DNA from: Miscanthus floridulus
Taxonomy: Eukaryota; Streptophyta; Magnoliopsida; Poales; Poaceae
Direction of reading: 5' to 3'
NCBI RefSeq assembly: GCF_019320115.1
Contig: NC_089591.1
Location: 17,276,502-17,340,501, forward strand
DNA: 64,000 nucleotides
This document shows positions 37,974 through 49,438 of this stretch, one piece after another (position 1 is the first letter of the stretch; every line of letters starts with the position of its first letter). The notes beneath the pieces were generated by a model, which worked only from the letters and a program-made list of their open reading frames with translations, had not been told where the DNA came from and made no database searches. The position numbers were made by a program, and so were the translations under genes.

Positions 37974-37978
37974 CCAGC
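37974..37978. repeat. Target-site duplication of E3, left copy
   Basis: CCAGC before the left LTR matches 49434-49438. Confidence 0.95.
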
Positions 37979-40789
37979 TGTCACACCCAATTTTAAGGAT
38001 AAAATGGAGTGCAAAATCTTATGTGCGCCCAGAGATCAGTCACACACATAAGCTGACAAATTATGAATAGTATCATCACAAATATTTATTACATCACGAA
38101 TAAGACAGAGTTATCACGTAAATATAGCAGGAATAATAAAAAGATCTCTTGCGGAAGCTCCAATTCACAGGGACGTCGACTGGTTGACCACAAGTCTAGT
38201 AGTCCTCAGGGAAATCATCATTCTCAAGGTCATCTGTTACCCATCTGGGATTTTTATCCAAGTAATGAAAATAAACAAGCGTAAGTACATGTCGTACTCA
38301 ACAAGTGTAACACGGGGTTCATGAGGCTCAAAAAGCTAGACACGGTTCAACAGCGTTCAGCTTTTAGTTGTCACAATTTTAGCTTATGAGTAGCATCAAG
38401 TTGTTTCAATTCCCATTGCCAAACACATGATCAAATGTAAACATGAATAATGAATAGCATAAACAAATGTTACTTAGTGTTCATCTATTCCATAAGGGTT
38501 CCAAGGCCGCTCGTGACCGTGAGCACGGCTGATATACCAGTTTTACGCTCTGCGGAGGTTGTACACTTTCACTATGAGTCGTGATTCCCATATGCCCGGG
38601 TTTATAACTCCCAAAACACTTCCAAGGTGAGCAGGCAGGGGTCACTATGAAGCCTTTTGAAGGTTCGTCTAACAAGTTAGGGCCGCTAGGTTTCTGTGGC
38701 CTACAAATGTAGAGCTCCTCTTCCTACAGGCACAATGACGCGCAGCCTATACACTGACGGACAGAGGCCGCACTACATCCAACCCGGAACACACCCCTCT
38801 TGCGCCATAAAGGTAACCACTAACAAGCTAGAAAAGGTTCTCATACTGAGCCAAAGCCAGAGCTATGTAGCTCTCATAGCTGTACTGTAAGTCTCGGATG
38901 ATCACTTATAGATAAGTCCTTAGGGAGAGGAATCTGAAGCATTTAGAAAGTAGCTAAACACTCCAGCCCCCTGTTTCCATGTTGTTAAAAAGTCATATTT
39001 TAGCATTTATTGCATATACCATTAGTTAAGTTACAAGATCATGGTTCAATTGAGCTCTAGCAAAGCTACCCACATGCATAACCCATAGATGACAAGGTAA
39101 TAGTTCAATTCTAGGAAATCCCTATCAAGGCAACACATGCAATATGAATTTAATGAATTAAAGTGAATAGGAAACAAGGATGATCCCATGCTATACTTGC
39201 CTTGAGCAATGTACACCTGCTGGTCCTGCTCGTCAAAGTCGTACCCTTGATCCTCCGAGAACTGCTCACCGTCTATACTCGATAACAACAGCAACATACA
39301 AGCATCCAGGAGCAATCATGCAAGGCAAACAAGGCTACAGATTAGAACAGTACACCAACAGCAAAGAATCAAGACGAAAAGTTTGGAAAACGAATCTACG
39401 TCTCGCTATGAACACGCAGACGCGAAGATCACAAAAATCGGATCTAAAACGGAAAAGTTATGGTTTAAACAAGATTTCCTATAGACAAATAATAGATTAG
39501 ATCTAAGCTCGAATTATAAAAGTTGGAAACCTACTGTACAGTAGCATAAACGTGTAGATTACTTATTTACGAACCCAACACAACTTGAACGGATCTAATC
39601 GGAGTTAAAACGGAGATTTTACGGCTAAAACAAGTTGAATGGCAAAACTGTGAATAACTGAAAACGTATTTCATTAAAACCGAACCAAAATACGCTTTCG
39701 AAAGAAAGAAACGTAACTTGTGAAATGCGCAAAGGACCGTGGGTTGAATTTGGAATAGTTATAAGGGCGTATTTGAAAAATAGGCAGCGAAGGGGTATCT
39801 TCTTTTATAAGCCGTCGGATTAGAAACCGACAGATGGGAATCGATCCAGCCGAAATAAAAAAAAAAAAAACCCAGCCGGCACAGTATGCCGGCGGCTTGA
39901 CCACGACAGCGCCATGGCTGGCATGCCAGAGCTCGCGGTACACGGCTCGCAGCGCGCTACACGTCGAAAGAAAAAGACAGAGGGAGAGAGGAAGGAACGG
40001 CGAACTCACCGGACCCAAAACGGAGGACCGAGAGGCAGTTGGGGCGGTCCGGCGTGAGTTGACAGCGGAGGTCAGTGGCGGCAATGGATCGGAGGTCGGC
40101 TACGGCTGTTCGGCGAAGAAAACGGGCGCTAGATGAGATTGGGGAGAGAGGAGGGGCACGACCGCTATTTATGGGGCGCGGAAAACTTGAGCGCGACGTC
40201 AAGGAGAGCGTGGCCGAGGCGGACTCAATCGGCGACGGCACAGTGTCCGCCTGGAACACGAACAAGGGGAAGGAGATGAGTCTGACTCGCGGGCCTGGCC
40301 AGTCAGCTATGAAGGAAGGCGTTTGCATGAGCCCACAGAAGCGACTGGCACGCGATCGGGCTGGGGAAACTGGGCCTTGGCTTGCGGCGTGGGCCGACGA
40401 CGCTGGCTGCGCGAGCTGGGCTGAGGAAACTGGGCAAAGCCGAGCGGGCCTCAGCGTCGGGAAAAAAAACAAAGCGGCCAGCGGACGGGAAAAGAAAAAC
40501 AGGTCCACAGGCCGAGACTGAGCATGGAGAAGAAAGTTATTCTTTTCTTTTTCGAATTTTTCTTCATAGCAAGTTTTAAGATGAAATTCCAACTCAACTC
40601 GAAATCCAATTTCAAACCAAGCAATTCAAAATAGTATGCAGTGGCATGTATGCACATTCATGTTTGATTTTATATTTGACTTTTAGTTTTATTAAAAATG
40701 ATTATTTTTTCTAAATTCAAATGCTCACAAAATGCATAATTAAATCATATTCACCTATTTTAAAATGTTGCAAATTTTAGGGTGTTACA
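37979..40789 (-). repeat. E3 3' LTR (2811 bp)
   Basis: TG...CA-bounded copy of 46620-49433. A GC-rich promoter-proximal block at about 39880-40520 holds a minus-strand CCATAAATAG TATA-like box at 40165-40174. ORFs in this block (for example 40592-39957 and 40075-40521) are shared by both LTRs but have no domain. Confidence 0.95.
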
Positions 40790-40803
40790 ATTCTACCCCC
40801 CTT
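40790..40803 (-). promoter_or_regulatory. E3 polypurine tract
   Basis: Minus-strand AAGGGGGGTAGAAT directly upstream of the 3' LTR start TGTAACACCC. Confidence 0.85.
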
Positions 40804-40837
40804 AAAATGAATCTCGTCCTCGAGATTCGGACGATGC

Positions 40838-43072
40838 TTACTCAAATAACTGTGGGTATGTTTTCCTTAGATCATCTTCTCTTTCCCAAGTAGCCTCATC
40901 CACGGTATACCGATTCCACTGAACCTTGCACATCTTTATAACTCGGCTCCTTGTAACTCTTTCTGCTATCTCTAAAATCTTTACTGGAAACTCCTCATAA
41001 GTGAGATCTTCCTTAACTGTAAGCTCTTCTAACAGTATCTGTTCCTCAGGTACACGCAAACACTTCTTTAGCTGAGATACATGGAACACATCGTGTACAC
41101 CCGACAAACTCTTAGGCAATTCTAACTGATAAGCTACCTCTCCACGTCTCTCTAAAACCTTGAAAGGTCCAATATACCTTGGTGCTAACTTTCCCTTCAT
41201 GTTAAACCTTCTCACACTTCTCATAGGTGACACCTTTAAGTACACGTAATCACCTACTTCAAAAACCAATTCTCTTCTTCTAGTGTCGGCATAGCTCTTT
41301 TGTCGAGACTGAGCCACTCTCAAGTTATCCCTGATCATCCTTACTTGCTCTTCTGCGTCTCTCAAAACATCTGGTCCAAACACTTGAGTTTCTCCTGTTT
41401 GATTCCAAAACAACGGGGTCCTACACTTTCGTCCATACAAAGCTTCGAATGGTGCCATATTGAGACTTTTTTGATAACTATTGTTGTACGAGAACTCTGC
41501 ATAAGGCAAACTCTTATCCCAACTTGTTCCATACTGCAACACACAAGCCCTCAACATATCCTCCAATATCTGATTAATTTTCTCAGTTTGCCCATCTGTC
41601 TGAGGATGATATGCTGCACTAAAATTCAACTTGGTTCCCAACGAACTATGTACTTGCTGACAAAAATGAGATGTAGATTTGGTACCTCGATCAGACACAA
41701 TTTTCTTGGGAACCCCATGTAGACAAACTATTCTCTCCATATATAGCTGAGCTAACCTTGGTCTATTATAAGTAGTCTTGACCGGTATAAAGTGAGCAAC
41801 TTTAGTTAAACGATCCACTATTACCCAGACTGAATCATAACCTCTCTGAGTACGTGGTAACCCAACTATAAAATCCATACCAACTTCTTCCCACTTCCAC
41901 TCAGGTATCTTCATTGGTTGTAACAATCCTATAGGTCTTTGATGTTCAGCCTTGACTCTCTGACAGGTATCACACAAAGCAACATATTCAGCAACATCTC
42001 TTTTGAGTCCGTACCACCAATACTTCTCTTTTAAATCCAAATACATCTTGGTACTTCCAGGATGAATAGAATAAGCAGACTCATGGGCCTCACAAAGAAT
42101 TGCCTCTCGTAGAGCCTTATCCTCAGGCACACACAACCTTTTCCCAAACCACAAAGTTCCATTATCATCCATACTAAAACCTGGTGCCTTACCAATCACT
42201 ATGTTTTCTGCTATCTCCTTCAACTTCGCATCCTATAACTGTCCCTCATGTATTTCTTGCTCCAATTTAGGCTCCAACACCAACTCCACTGCATTGGTAA
42301 CAAAACATAAATTCAGTCGCTCAAATTCAGCACACAACTCACTTGACATCGATGTCACTTGCACCTCATTGACATAACTCTTCCTACTAAGAGCATCGGC
42401 AACAACGTTCGCCTTCCCAGGATGATAGTGTACCTCCAAATCATAATCTTTGATCAACTCTAACCATCGACGCTGTCTCATATTAAGATCTATCTGAGTG
42501 AAAATGTACTTCAGACTTTTGTGATCCGTATAGATGTCACTCTTATGTCCAATGAGATAATGCCTCCATATCTTCAAAGCATGAACCACTGCTGCTAACT
42601 CCAAGTCATGAGTAGGATAATTTAACTCATGCTTTCTCAACTGCCGAGATGCATAAGCCACTACTCTGCCTTCCTGCATAAGAACACATCCAAGTCCCTG
42701 ACGAGATGCATCACAATAGATCAAAAAACTTTTATTTAGGTCTGGCAAAGTCAACACTGGAGCTGTAGTCAACCTCTTCTTCAACTCTTCGAAGTTAGCC
42801 TGGCACTTCTCGGACCACACGAACTTAGCATTTTTCTCCAATAAGGCTGTCATTGGCTTAGCAAGCTTAGAGAAACCTTCAATGAACCTTCTGTAGTATC
42901 CGGCTAATCCCAAGAAACTACGTATCTGTCCCACATCTGTTGGTGGCTTCCAATTTAGCACATCCTTCACCTTACCGGGATCTACTGCAATTCCACCGTT
43001 GGAGACAACATGACCAAGAAAAGAAACTTCCTTCAACCAAAATTCACACTTGCTTCGCTTGGCATACAGCTT
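40838..43072 (-). pseudogene. E3 pol, second part: RT thumb, RNase H, integrase, chromodomain
   Basis: Same frame as gag. RT connection and RNase H ([24 protein letters not shown]) span 43036-42233, then a TAG at 42235-42233. Integrase follows from 42223: zinc-binding N-terminus with IHPGSTKMY and the CDTC pair, catalytic core with [16 protein letters not shown] and HPQTDGQTEKI, NNSYQ, and a GPY/F-like module (YIGPFKV). The chromodomain at the end (KMCKVQWNRYTVDEATWERE) finishes with the TAA/TAG-type stop at 40838. Chromodomains of this class direct integration to heterochromatin marked by H3K9 methylation in characterised chromoviruses. Only in-frame stops, no frameshift, disable this part. 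Confidence 0.92.
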
Positions 43073-45235
43073 CTATTCTCTGAGCTTCTGCAGCACCAAC
43101 CTCAGATGTTCAGCGTGCTCTTCTTCTATTTTAGAGAATATCAGTATATCATCGATGAACACCACCACAAACTTATCCAAAAACTCCATGAACACCTTGT
43201 TCATCATGTACATAAAGTAGGCAGGAGCATTGGTCAAACCAAATGACATAACAGTGTACTCATATAAACCATACCTCATAGTAAAAGCTGTCTTGGGTAC
43301 ATCTATTGCACGAATCCTTAATTGATGGTAGCCAGAACGAAGATCAATCTTAGAGAAAACACAAGCACCTCTCAACTGATCAAACAAATCATCAATTCTA
43401 GGCAACGGATACTTATTCTTGATAGTAACCTCGTTGAGTGACCGATAATCGACACACATCCTCTGAGTACCATCCTTCTTGTCAACAAATATAACTGGTG
43501 CTCCCCAAGGTGACGAACTAGGACGAATAAAACCTTTCTCCTGTAACTCCATAATTTGTTTCTTAAGTTCTTCTAATTCTTTAACCCCCATTCTATATGG
43601 ACGCTTAGCTATAGGTGTAGTTCCAGGTAATAATTCAATAATAAACTCAATATCACGGTCAGGCGGCATACCTGGCAAATCATCAGGGAACACATCTGGA
43701 AATTCATCCACCACTGGGTCCTCCTTGTTGTCGCTATCATCAAGCTGGTTCACTGTAGCGGTTGGCTGTGTTTGTATTACTACATCAACCTTGATTCTCT
43801 CTCCATTCGGTGCGGTCACAACAACTACCCTTTCCTTACACTGAATCACTGCTTGTTGTTTCATCATCCAATCCATACCCAGAATCACATCTATACTGGA
43901 TGCTCTCAACATAATGGGGCTCACTTTAAACTCTACCCCCCTTAAAGATAGACTAGTCGGAAGACAACGATATGCAGCTTGCATACTTCCACCCGGTGAG
44001 TTTACTAACATGGGATTTTGCATGGCACATAAGGGTATGCTGTGGTTTCTAACGAATGCTTGTGATATGAATGAATGCGAAGCTCCAGAATCAAAAAGAA
44101 TAGTGGCAGGGGTTGAGTTAATATTGAACGTACCGAGCATGACTTCTGGTTCCGCAAACGCCATCTCTGTAGACACATGATTCACCTTCCCATAATGTGT
44201 TGGCTTCTGGTTGCTGTTCTGTTTCTGGGGGGTTTGCTGATTAGGCTTCTCAGGGCAATTATAAGAGAGGTGACCTTCTTTGCCACAACGGAAACACTTG
44301 CTGGGGGTGCTAGGAGCACTAGTCTTCATAGGAGTGTTGTTGGATGCTCCCTGTCGTGGTGTTTGCTGACCACTCTACTGCTGGGGACGTTGATTGGCAT
44401 TCTGCTGCTGGTTTGGGTTGCGCTGCGGATACTGACCATAATTCCATTGACTGGGTGGTCCCTGAAACCTCTGCTGGAAGCCTTGTTGAGAGTTGGCACG
44501 TGGATGAGTATTGCTCCTAGAGGCTTGTCCCTGAAGCCTCCTCTTCTTGGCCTCCATCTCCTTGCGCTTGTTGTCAATAACAATAGCGCGATTCACCAGC
44601 GTCTGAAAGTTGGGGTAGGTGTTTGACATAAGCTGGAGCTGCAGACCATCATACAGTCCTTTGAGAAAGCGGCGTTGCTTATCAGCATCATCAGCCACTT
44701 CATTAGGAGCATAGCGTGACAACTGAGCAAACTTGTCACGGTACTCAGCGATAGACATGGATCCCTGCTTCAGAGCTCTGAACTCCTCTTGCTTAAGTTC
44801 TATCAATCCCTCTGGTATGTGATAAGATCTGAAATTGTCCTTGAACTCCTGCCAGGTAACAGGAGGTGCGTTGGCGGGACGTCCATACTCGAATGACTCC
44901 CATCAGTCCTGAGCTTCTCCCTGAAGTTGTCCTGAAGCGTACAACACCTTTTGCTGATTATCACATTGAGCTATGTTGAGCTGCCTCTCTATTGCACGAA
45001 GCCAATCATCTGCTTCTAGTGGATCAGTGGCACGAGAGAACACCGGGGGACGGCCCTTCAAGAATTCACCACGCTTATCACGTGGAGCTCCACCACCCTG
45101 TTGATTCTGCTGATTCTGCACCAACGTTTGCATGAGCTGCGTCTGTATTGCCAAGAGTTGTTCAATAGTCAGTGGTGGTGGTGGTGGATGTGGGGGAACA
45201 CCTCCACGACCTTGGCCTCTTCCTCTTCCAGACAT
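43073..45235 (-). pseudogene. E3 gag-protease-RT, near-intact with in-frame stops
   Basis: The ATG at 45235 follows an AGCAG acceptor-like site and opens a Gly/Arg- and Pro-rich N-terminus. The Gag core includes DPLEADDWLRAIERQL and FRSYHIPEGL. It is interrupted by TGA (44905-44903) in a position where Trp is expected. A Gln/Asn/Arg-rich tail with TAG at 44377-44375 precedes an intact CX2CX4HX4C knuckle ([14 protein letters not shown]). Protease follows with [11 protein letters not shown] and VILGMDWM, then RT with LRSGYHQL and the catalytic [11 protein letters not shown] (near 43150). A TAG at 43075-43073 ends this open stretch. Every stop lies in the same frame as the downstream pol, so only point changes separate this copy from an open polyprotein. 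Confidence 0.93.
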
Positions 45236-45910
45236 CTGCTTATCAAATATTCAAAATTCAGAAATCCCCAAGTTAGAATACATTCTGAAAATTTTCTGGA
45301 CGAGTCTCAACAACAGCAGCTCTGTAAAACAGTCTTATCTCGAGTTCCCGAAATCCAAATCGAGTGTACTTTATATGGTTGGAAAGCTTACGAAAGTTTC
45401 TACAACTTGTATTCAGACCACTTTCCCAGATTCTGTCGTTAGATTACTCAAAAACAGGATACAACCGAAACTGTTCCCAGATTCCAGACTGTGCAGTAAC
45501 TTTAACTTGAAGCAGAGATATCTCATGAACCAAATCAGATATGGGGGTGATTCCAGAGGCATTGGAAAGGTAATTAAGTCTAGTTATTCCCACAACAATT
45601 TCATAATTTTAGGTCGTGTATATTTTATTCGGCATTAAGATAAAGGCAGACTGCTCCGAAAAATAGATTCCGAAGGAGCGAGATGTAACAAACCCACTAT
45701 TTATTTATTGACCCAAACTTTAATATTCTTAAATATGAAACTTGCGGACATGCCCACGAAGTTCCAGCACACATTACAAAGATCCAACTCATGCATAAAC
45801 ATAAGAACGAATCAACTAAACACGCAATGTCCACACCGCACTAAAAACTCGACCCAACTCGACTCACTCGTTCTACTATCGTGCTATTACTTAAAGAGGG
45901 ACTCCAACAT
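45236..45910 (-). other. E3 ORF0-gag intergenic region
   Basis: About 675 AT-rich bases between the ORF0 stop and the gag ATG. It has two overlapping AATAAA motifs (minus strand, 45709-45700) and ends TTTGATAAGCAG right before the gag start. The layout suggests an ORF0 3' end followed by an intron 3' end for gag mRNA. Plus-strand ORFs here (45101-45442, 45132-45638) are not gene-like. Confidence 0.55.
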
Positions 45911-46426
45911 CTAGGGGCGATACTTATGAGGAAGCTCCTCATACATCTTGGGCAAATTAAGGCACACCCTTTGTTCATCTATCACTTGCTGGTGCCTCTT
46001 GATTGCTTTCTGCTGAACCTTCAATTGATCCTCCAACCGGCGAATCCTTGACACAGCCTCGTAACCAAAGTGTACCATCGCTTCCGTGGTTGGATCCATG
46101 CCCTGCGGGTCCATCATCGCCCATCCCAATTCTGGGTGTTGATGAGGAAGGAATCGATATTGATCATCCTTCATGACCTCGAATCGGCGACCACGGATCG
46201 GCTCATCCTCCTCAACAATGTCTTCATCTTTGTTTTCGGACAAGTCAACGATCTCAACTTCTTGAGGGTCATCCTGGGCTGGCTCAGGTGTGGACTCAGG
46301 CGTTGGCGGTGTTGGCGAATCCAATTCCTACTCCTGAGGTTCTTCCTCCTTAGGATCCACGGACAAACCTTGTGGCGGGTAATACCCTCCAGTGCTCATG
46401 CGGGCAGTCTTGTGGGCACGAGGCAT
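45911..46426 (-). CDS. E3 ORF0: accessory protein with histone-H3-like N-terminal tail
   Basis: A 172-codon frame (stop included) in the leader between PBS and gag. The start is the minus-strand ATG at 46426, directly after CTGTAG. It begins MPRAHKTARMSTGG. With Met removed (expected before Pro) it aligns ungapped with the H3 tail, sharing R2, T6, A7, R8, S10, T11, G12, G13, P16 and L20, with Met at the K9 position, His at K4 and Tyr at K14. Then follow an acidic Pro/Glu region, a SUMO-interaction-like VEIVDLSE with acidic residues after it, and a C-terminal coiled-coil-like helix (RIRRLEDQLKVQQKAIKR). There is no histone fold, so it is not a histone. A TAG at codon 33 (46330-46328) breaks this copy. 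Function unknown; a role in blocking or reading H3K9 methylation is inference. Confidence 0.7.
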
Positions 46427-46603
46427 CTACAGAATTAGGTTTAGTTAGGTTAGATTAGAAGCAGTAATTTTCATAATAGAATAAGGCAAAAGAAGCATAA
46501 AACTTTAGCAAATAACAAGGGTGAGATAGAAAGCATGAAATGAGTGAAGCAAAAGAAGCTAAAACGACCATTGCTAACTAGGCTTGCGTCCTACAGTCAA
46601 CAT

Positions 46604-46616
46604 GGCTCTGATACCA
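46604..46616 (-). promoter_or_regulatory. E3 primer-binding site (initiator tRNA-Met type)
   Basis: Minus-strand TGGTATCAGAGCC three bases inside the 5' LTR, identical to the E1 site. Confidence 0.92.
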
Positions 46617-46619
46617 ATC

Positions 46620-49433
46620 TGTCACACCCAATTTTAAGGATAAAATGGAGTGCAAAATCTTATGTGCGCCCAGAGATCAGTCACACACATAAGCTGACAA
46701 ATTATGAATAGTATCATCACAAATGTTTATTACATCACGAATAAGACAGAGTTATCACGTAAATATAGCGGGAATAATAAAAAGATCTCTCGTGGAAGCT
46801 CCAATTCACAGGGACGTCGACTGGTTGACCACAAGTCTAGTAGTCCTCAGGGAAATCATCATTCTCAAGGTCATCTGTTACCCATCCGGGATTTTTATCC
46901 AAGTAATGAAAATAAACAAGCGTAAGTACATGTCGTACTCAACAAGTGTAACACGGGGTTCATGAGGCTCAAAAAGCTAGACACGGTTCAACAACGTTCA
47001 GCTTTTAGTTGTCACAATTTTAGCTTATGAGTAGCATCAAGTTGTTTCAATTCCCATTGCCAAACACATGATCAAATGTAAACATGAATAATGAATAGCA
47101 TAAACAAATGTTACTTAGTGTTCATCTATTCCATAAGGGTTCCAAGGCCGCTCGTGACCGTTAGCATGGCTGATATACCAGTTTTACGCTCTGCAAAGGT
47201 TGTACACTTTCACTGTGAGTCGTGATTCCCATATGCCCGGGTTTATAACTCCCAAAACACTTCCAAGGTGAGCAGGCAGGGGTCACTATGAAGCCTTTCG
47301 AAGGTTCGTCTAACAAGTTAGGGCCGCTAGGTTTCTGTGGCCTACGAATGTAGAGCTCCTCTTCCTACAGGCACAATGACGCGCAGCCTATACACTGACG
47401 GACAGAGGCCGCACTACATCCAACCCGGAACACACCCCTCTTGCGCCATAAAGGTAACCACTAACAAGCTAGAAAAGGTCCTCATACTGAGCCAAAGCCA
47501 GAGCCATGTAGCTCTCACAGCTGTACTGTAAGTCCCGGATGATCACTTACAGATAAGTCCTTAGGGAGAGGAATCTGAAGCATTTAGAAAGTAGCTAAAC
47601 ACTCCAGCCCCCTGTTTCCATGTTGCTAAAAAGTCATATTTTAGCGTTTATTGCATATACCATTAGTCAAGTTACAAGATCATGGTTCAATTGAGCTCTA
47701 GCAAAGCTACCCACATGCATAACCCATAGGTGACAAGGTAATAGTTCAATTCTAGGAAATCCCTATCAAGGCGACACGTGCATTATGAATTTAATGAATT
47801 AAAGTGAATAGGAAACAAGGATGATCCCATGCTATACTTGCCTTGAGCAATGTACACCTGCTGGTCCTGCTCGTCAAAGTCGTACCCTTGATCCTCCGAG
47901 AACTGCTCACCGTCTATACTCGATAACCACAGCAACATACAAGCATCCAGGAGCAATCATGCAAGGCAAACAAGGCTATAGATTAGAATAGTACACCAAC
48001 AGCAAAGAATCAATATGAAAAGTTTGGAAAATGAATCTACATCTCACTATGAACACGTAGACGCGAAGATCACAAAAATCGGATCTAAAACGGAAAAGTT
48101 ATGGTTTAAACAAGATTTCCTATAGACAAATAATAGATTAGATCTAAGCTCGAATTATAAAAGTTGGAAACCTACTGTACAGTAGCATAAACGTGTAGAT
48201 TACTTATTTATGAACCCAACGCAACTTGAACGGATCTAATCGGAGTTAAAACGGAGATTTTACGGCTAAAACAAGTTGAATGGCAAAACTGTGAATAACT
48301 GAAAACGTATTTCATTAAAACCGAACCAAAATACGCTTTCGAAAGAAAGAAACGTAACCTGTGAAATGCGCAAAGGACCGCGGGTTGAATCTAGAATAGT
48401 TATAAGGGCGTATTTGAAAAATAGGCAGCGAAGGGGTATCTTCTTTTATAAGCCGTCGGATTAGAAACCGTCGATGGGAATCGATCCAGTCGAAATAAAA
48501 TAAAATAAAAACCCCAGCCGGCACAATACGCCGGCGGCTTGACCACGGCAGCGCCATGGCTGGCATGCCGGAGCTCGCGGCACATGGCTCGCAGTGCGCT
48601 ACACGTCGAAAGAAAAAGACAGAGGGAGAGAGAGGAAGGAACGGTGAACTCATCGGACCCGAAACGGAGGACCGAGAGGCAGTTGGGGCGGTCCGCCGTG
48701 AGTTGACAGCGGAGGTCGGCGGCGGCAATGGATCGGAGGTCGGCTGCGGCTGTTCGGCGAAGAAAACGGGCGCTAGATGAGATTGGGGAGAGAGGAGGGG
48801 CACGACCACTATTTATGGGGCGCGGAAAACTTGAGCGCGACGTCAAGGAGAGCGTGGCCGAGGTGGACTCAATCGGCGACGGCACAGTGTCCGCCTGGAA
48901 CACGAACAAGGGGAAGGAGATGAGTCTGACTCATGGGCCCGGCCAGTCAGCTGTGAAGGAAGGCGTTTGCGTGAGCCCACGGAAGCGGCTGGCGCGCGAC
49001 CGGGCTGGGGAAACTAGGCCTTGGCTTGCGGCGTGGGCCGACGACGCTGGCTGCGTGAGCTGGGCTAAGGAAACTGGGCAAAGCCGAGCGGGCCTCAGTG
49101 TTGAGAAAAAAAACAAAGCGGCCAGCGGACGGGAAAAGAAAAATAGGCCCACAGGCCGAGACTAAGCATGGAGAAGAAAGTTATTCTTTTCTTTTTCGAA
49201 TTTTTCTTCATAGCAAGTTTTAAGATGAAATTCCAACTCAACTCGAAATCCAATTTCAAACCAAGCAATTCAAAATAGTATGCAGTGGCATGTATGCACA
49301 TTCATGTTTGATTTTATATTTGACTTTTAGTTTTATTAAAAATGATTATTTTTTCTAAATTCAAATGCTCACAAAATGCATAATTAAATCATATTCACCT
49401 ATTTTAAAATGTTGCAAATTTTAGGGTGTTACA
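46620..49433 (-). repeat. E3 5' LTR (2814 bp)
   Basis: Promoter-bearing LTR of E3, nearly identical to 37979-40789 (four mismatches in the first 240 bases). Confidence 0.95.
48809..48818 (-). promoter_or_regulatory. TATA-like box of the E3 5' LTR promoter
   Basis: Minus-strand CCATAAATAG in GC-rich sequence, conserved at 40165-40174. Confidence 0.55.
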
Positions 49434-49438
49434 CCAGC
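49434..49438. repeat. Target-site duplication of E3, right copy
   Basis: CCAGC, identical to 37974-37978. Confidence 0.95.

Larger units (their letters stand above)
35982..37978 (-). pseudogene. LINE ORF2, middle piece: endonuclease end and reverse transcriptase
   Basis: On the minus strand, entering from the E3 side, the endonuclease C-terminus reads LLEKLDWVFTTKSWTISYL then SDHTPSLV (37956-37744). The linker follows (37793-37548, 37432-37178), then the RT palm with NSPGPNGF and FRPISLLNS, and the YVDD catalytic site in FPIVQYVDDTLII (near 36440). The thumb region FTYLGLPLS and CFWRGSDINARKPP (36409-35990) abuts the E2 insertion. The RT primes cDNA synthesis from nicked target DNA in this family. 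Stops and frameshifts interrupt it. Confidence 0.88.
37979..49433 (-). mobile_element. E3: young Tekay/Del-type chromovirus, 11.5 kb
   Basis: A complete LTR retrotransposon on the minus strand: LTRs 37979-40789 and 46620-49433, TSD CCAGC, PBS for initiator tRNA-Met, polypurine tract, ORF0, and one continuous gag-pol frame of 1466 codons broken only by four stop codons. The integrase ends in a chromodomain, which is characteristic of chromoviruses. LTR length and Met primer fit Tekay/Del. LTRs differ at 4 of the first 240 bases, so it inserted recently compared with E1 and E2. Confidence 0.95.

Noticed and set aside
39957..40592. 211-codon ORF and partners in the E3 LTR (also 48315-49165)
   Set aside because: Present in both LTRs only because LTRs are duplicated. 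Ser/Arg/Pro-rich composition follows base bias and no family is recognised.
45911..46426. E3 ORF0 as a captured histone H3 gene
   Set aside because: Only the first 20 residues resemble H3. There is no alpha-N helix or histone fold afterwards, so a tail mimic is the better description.
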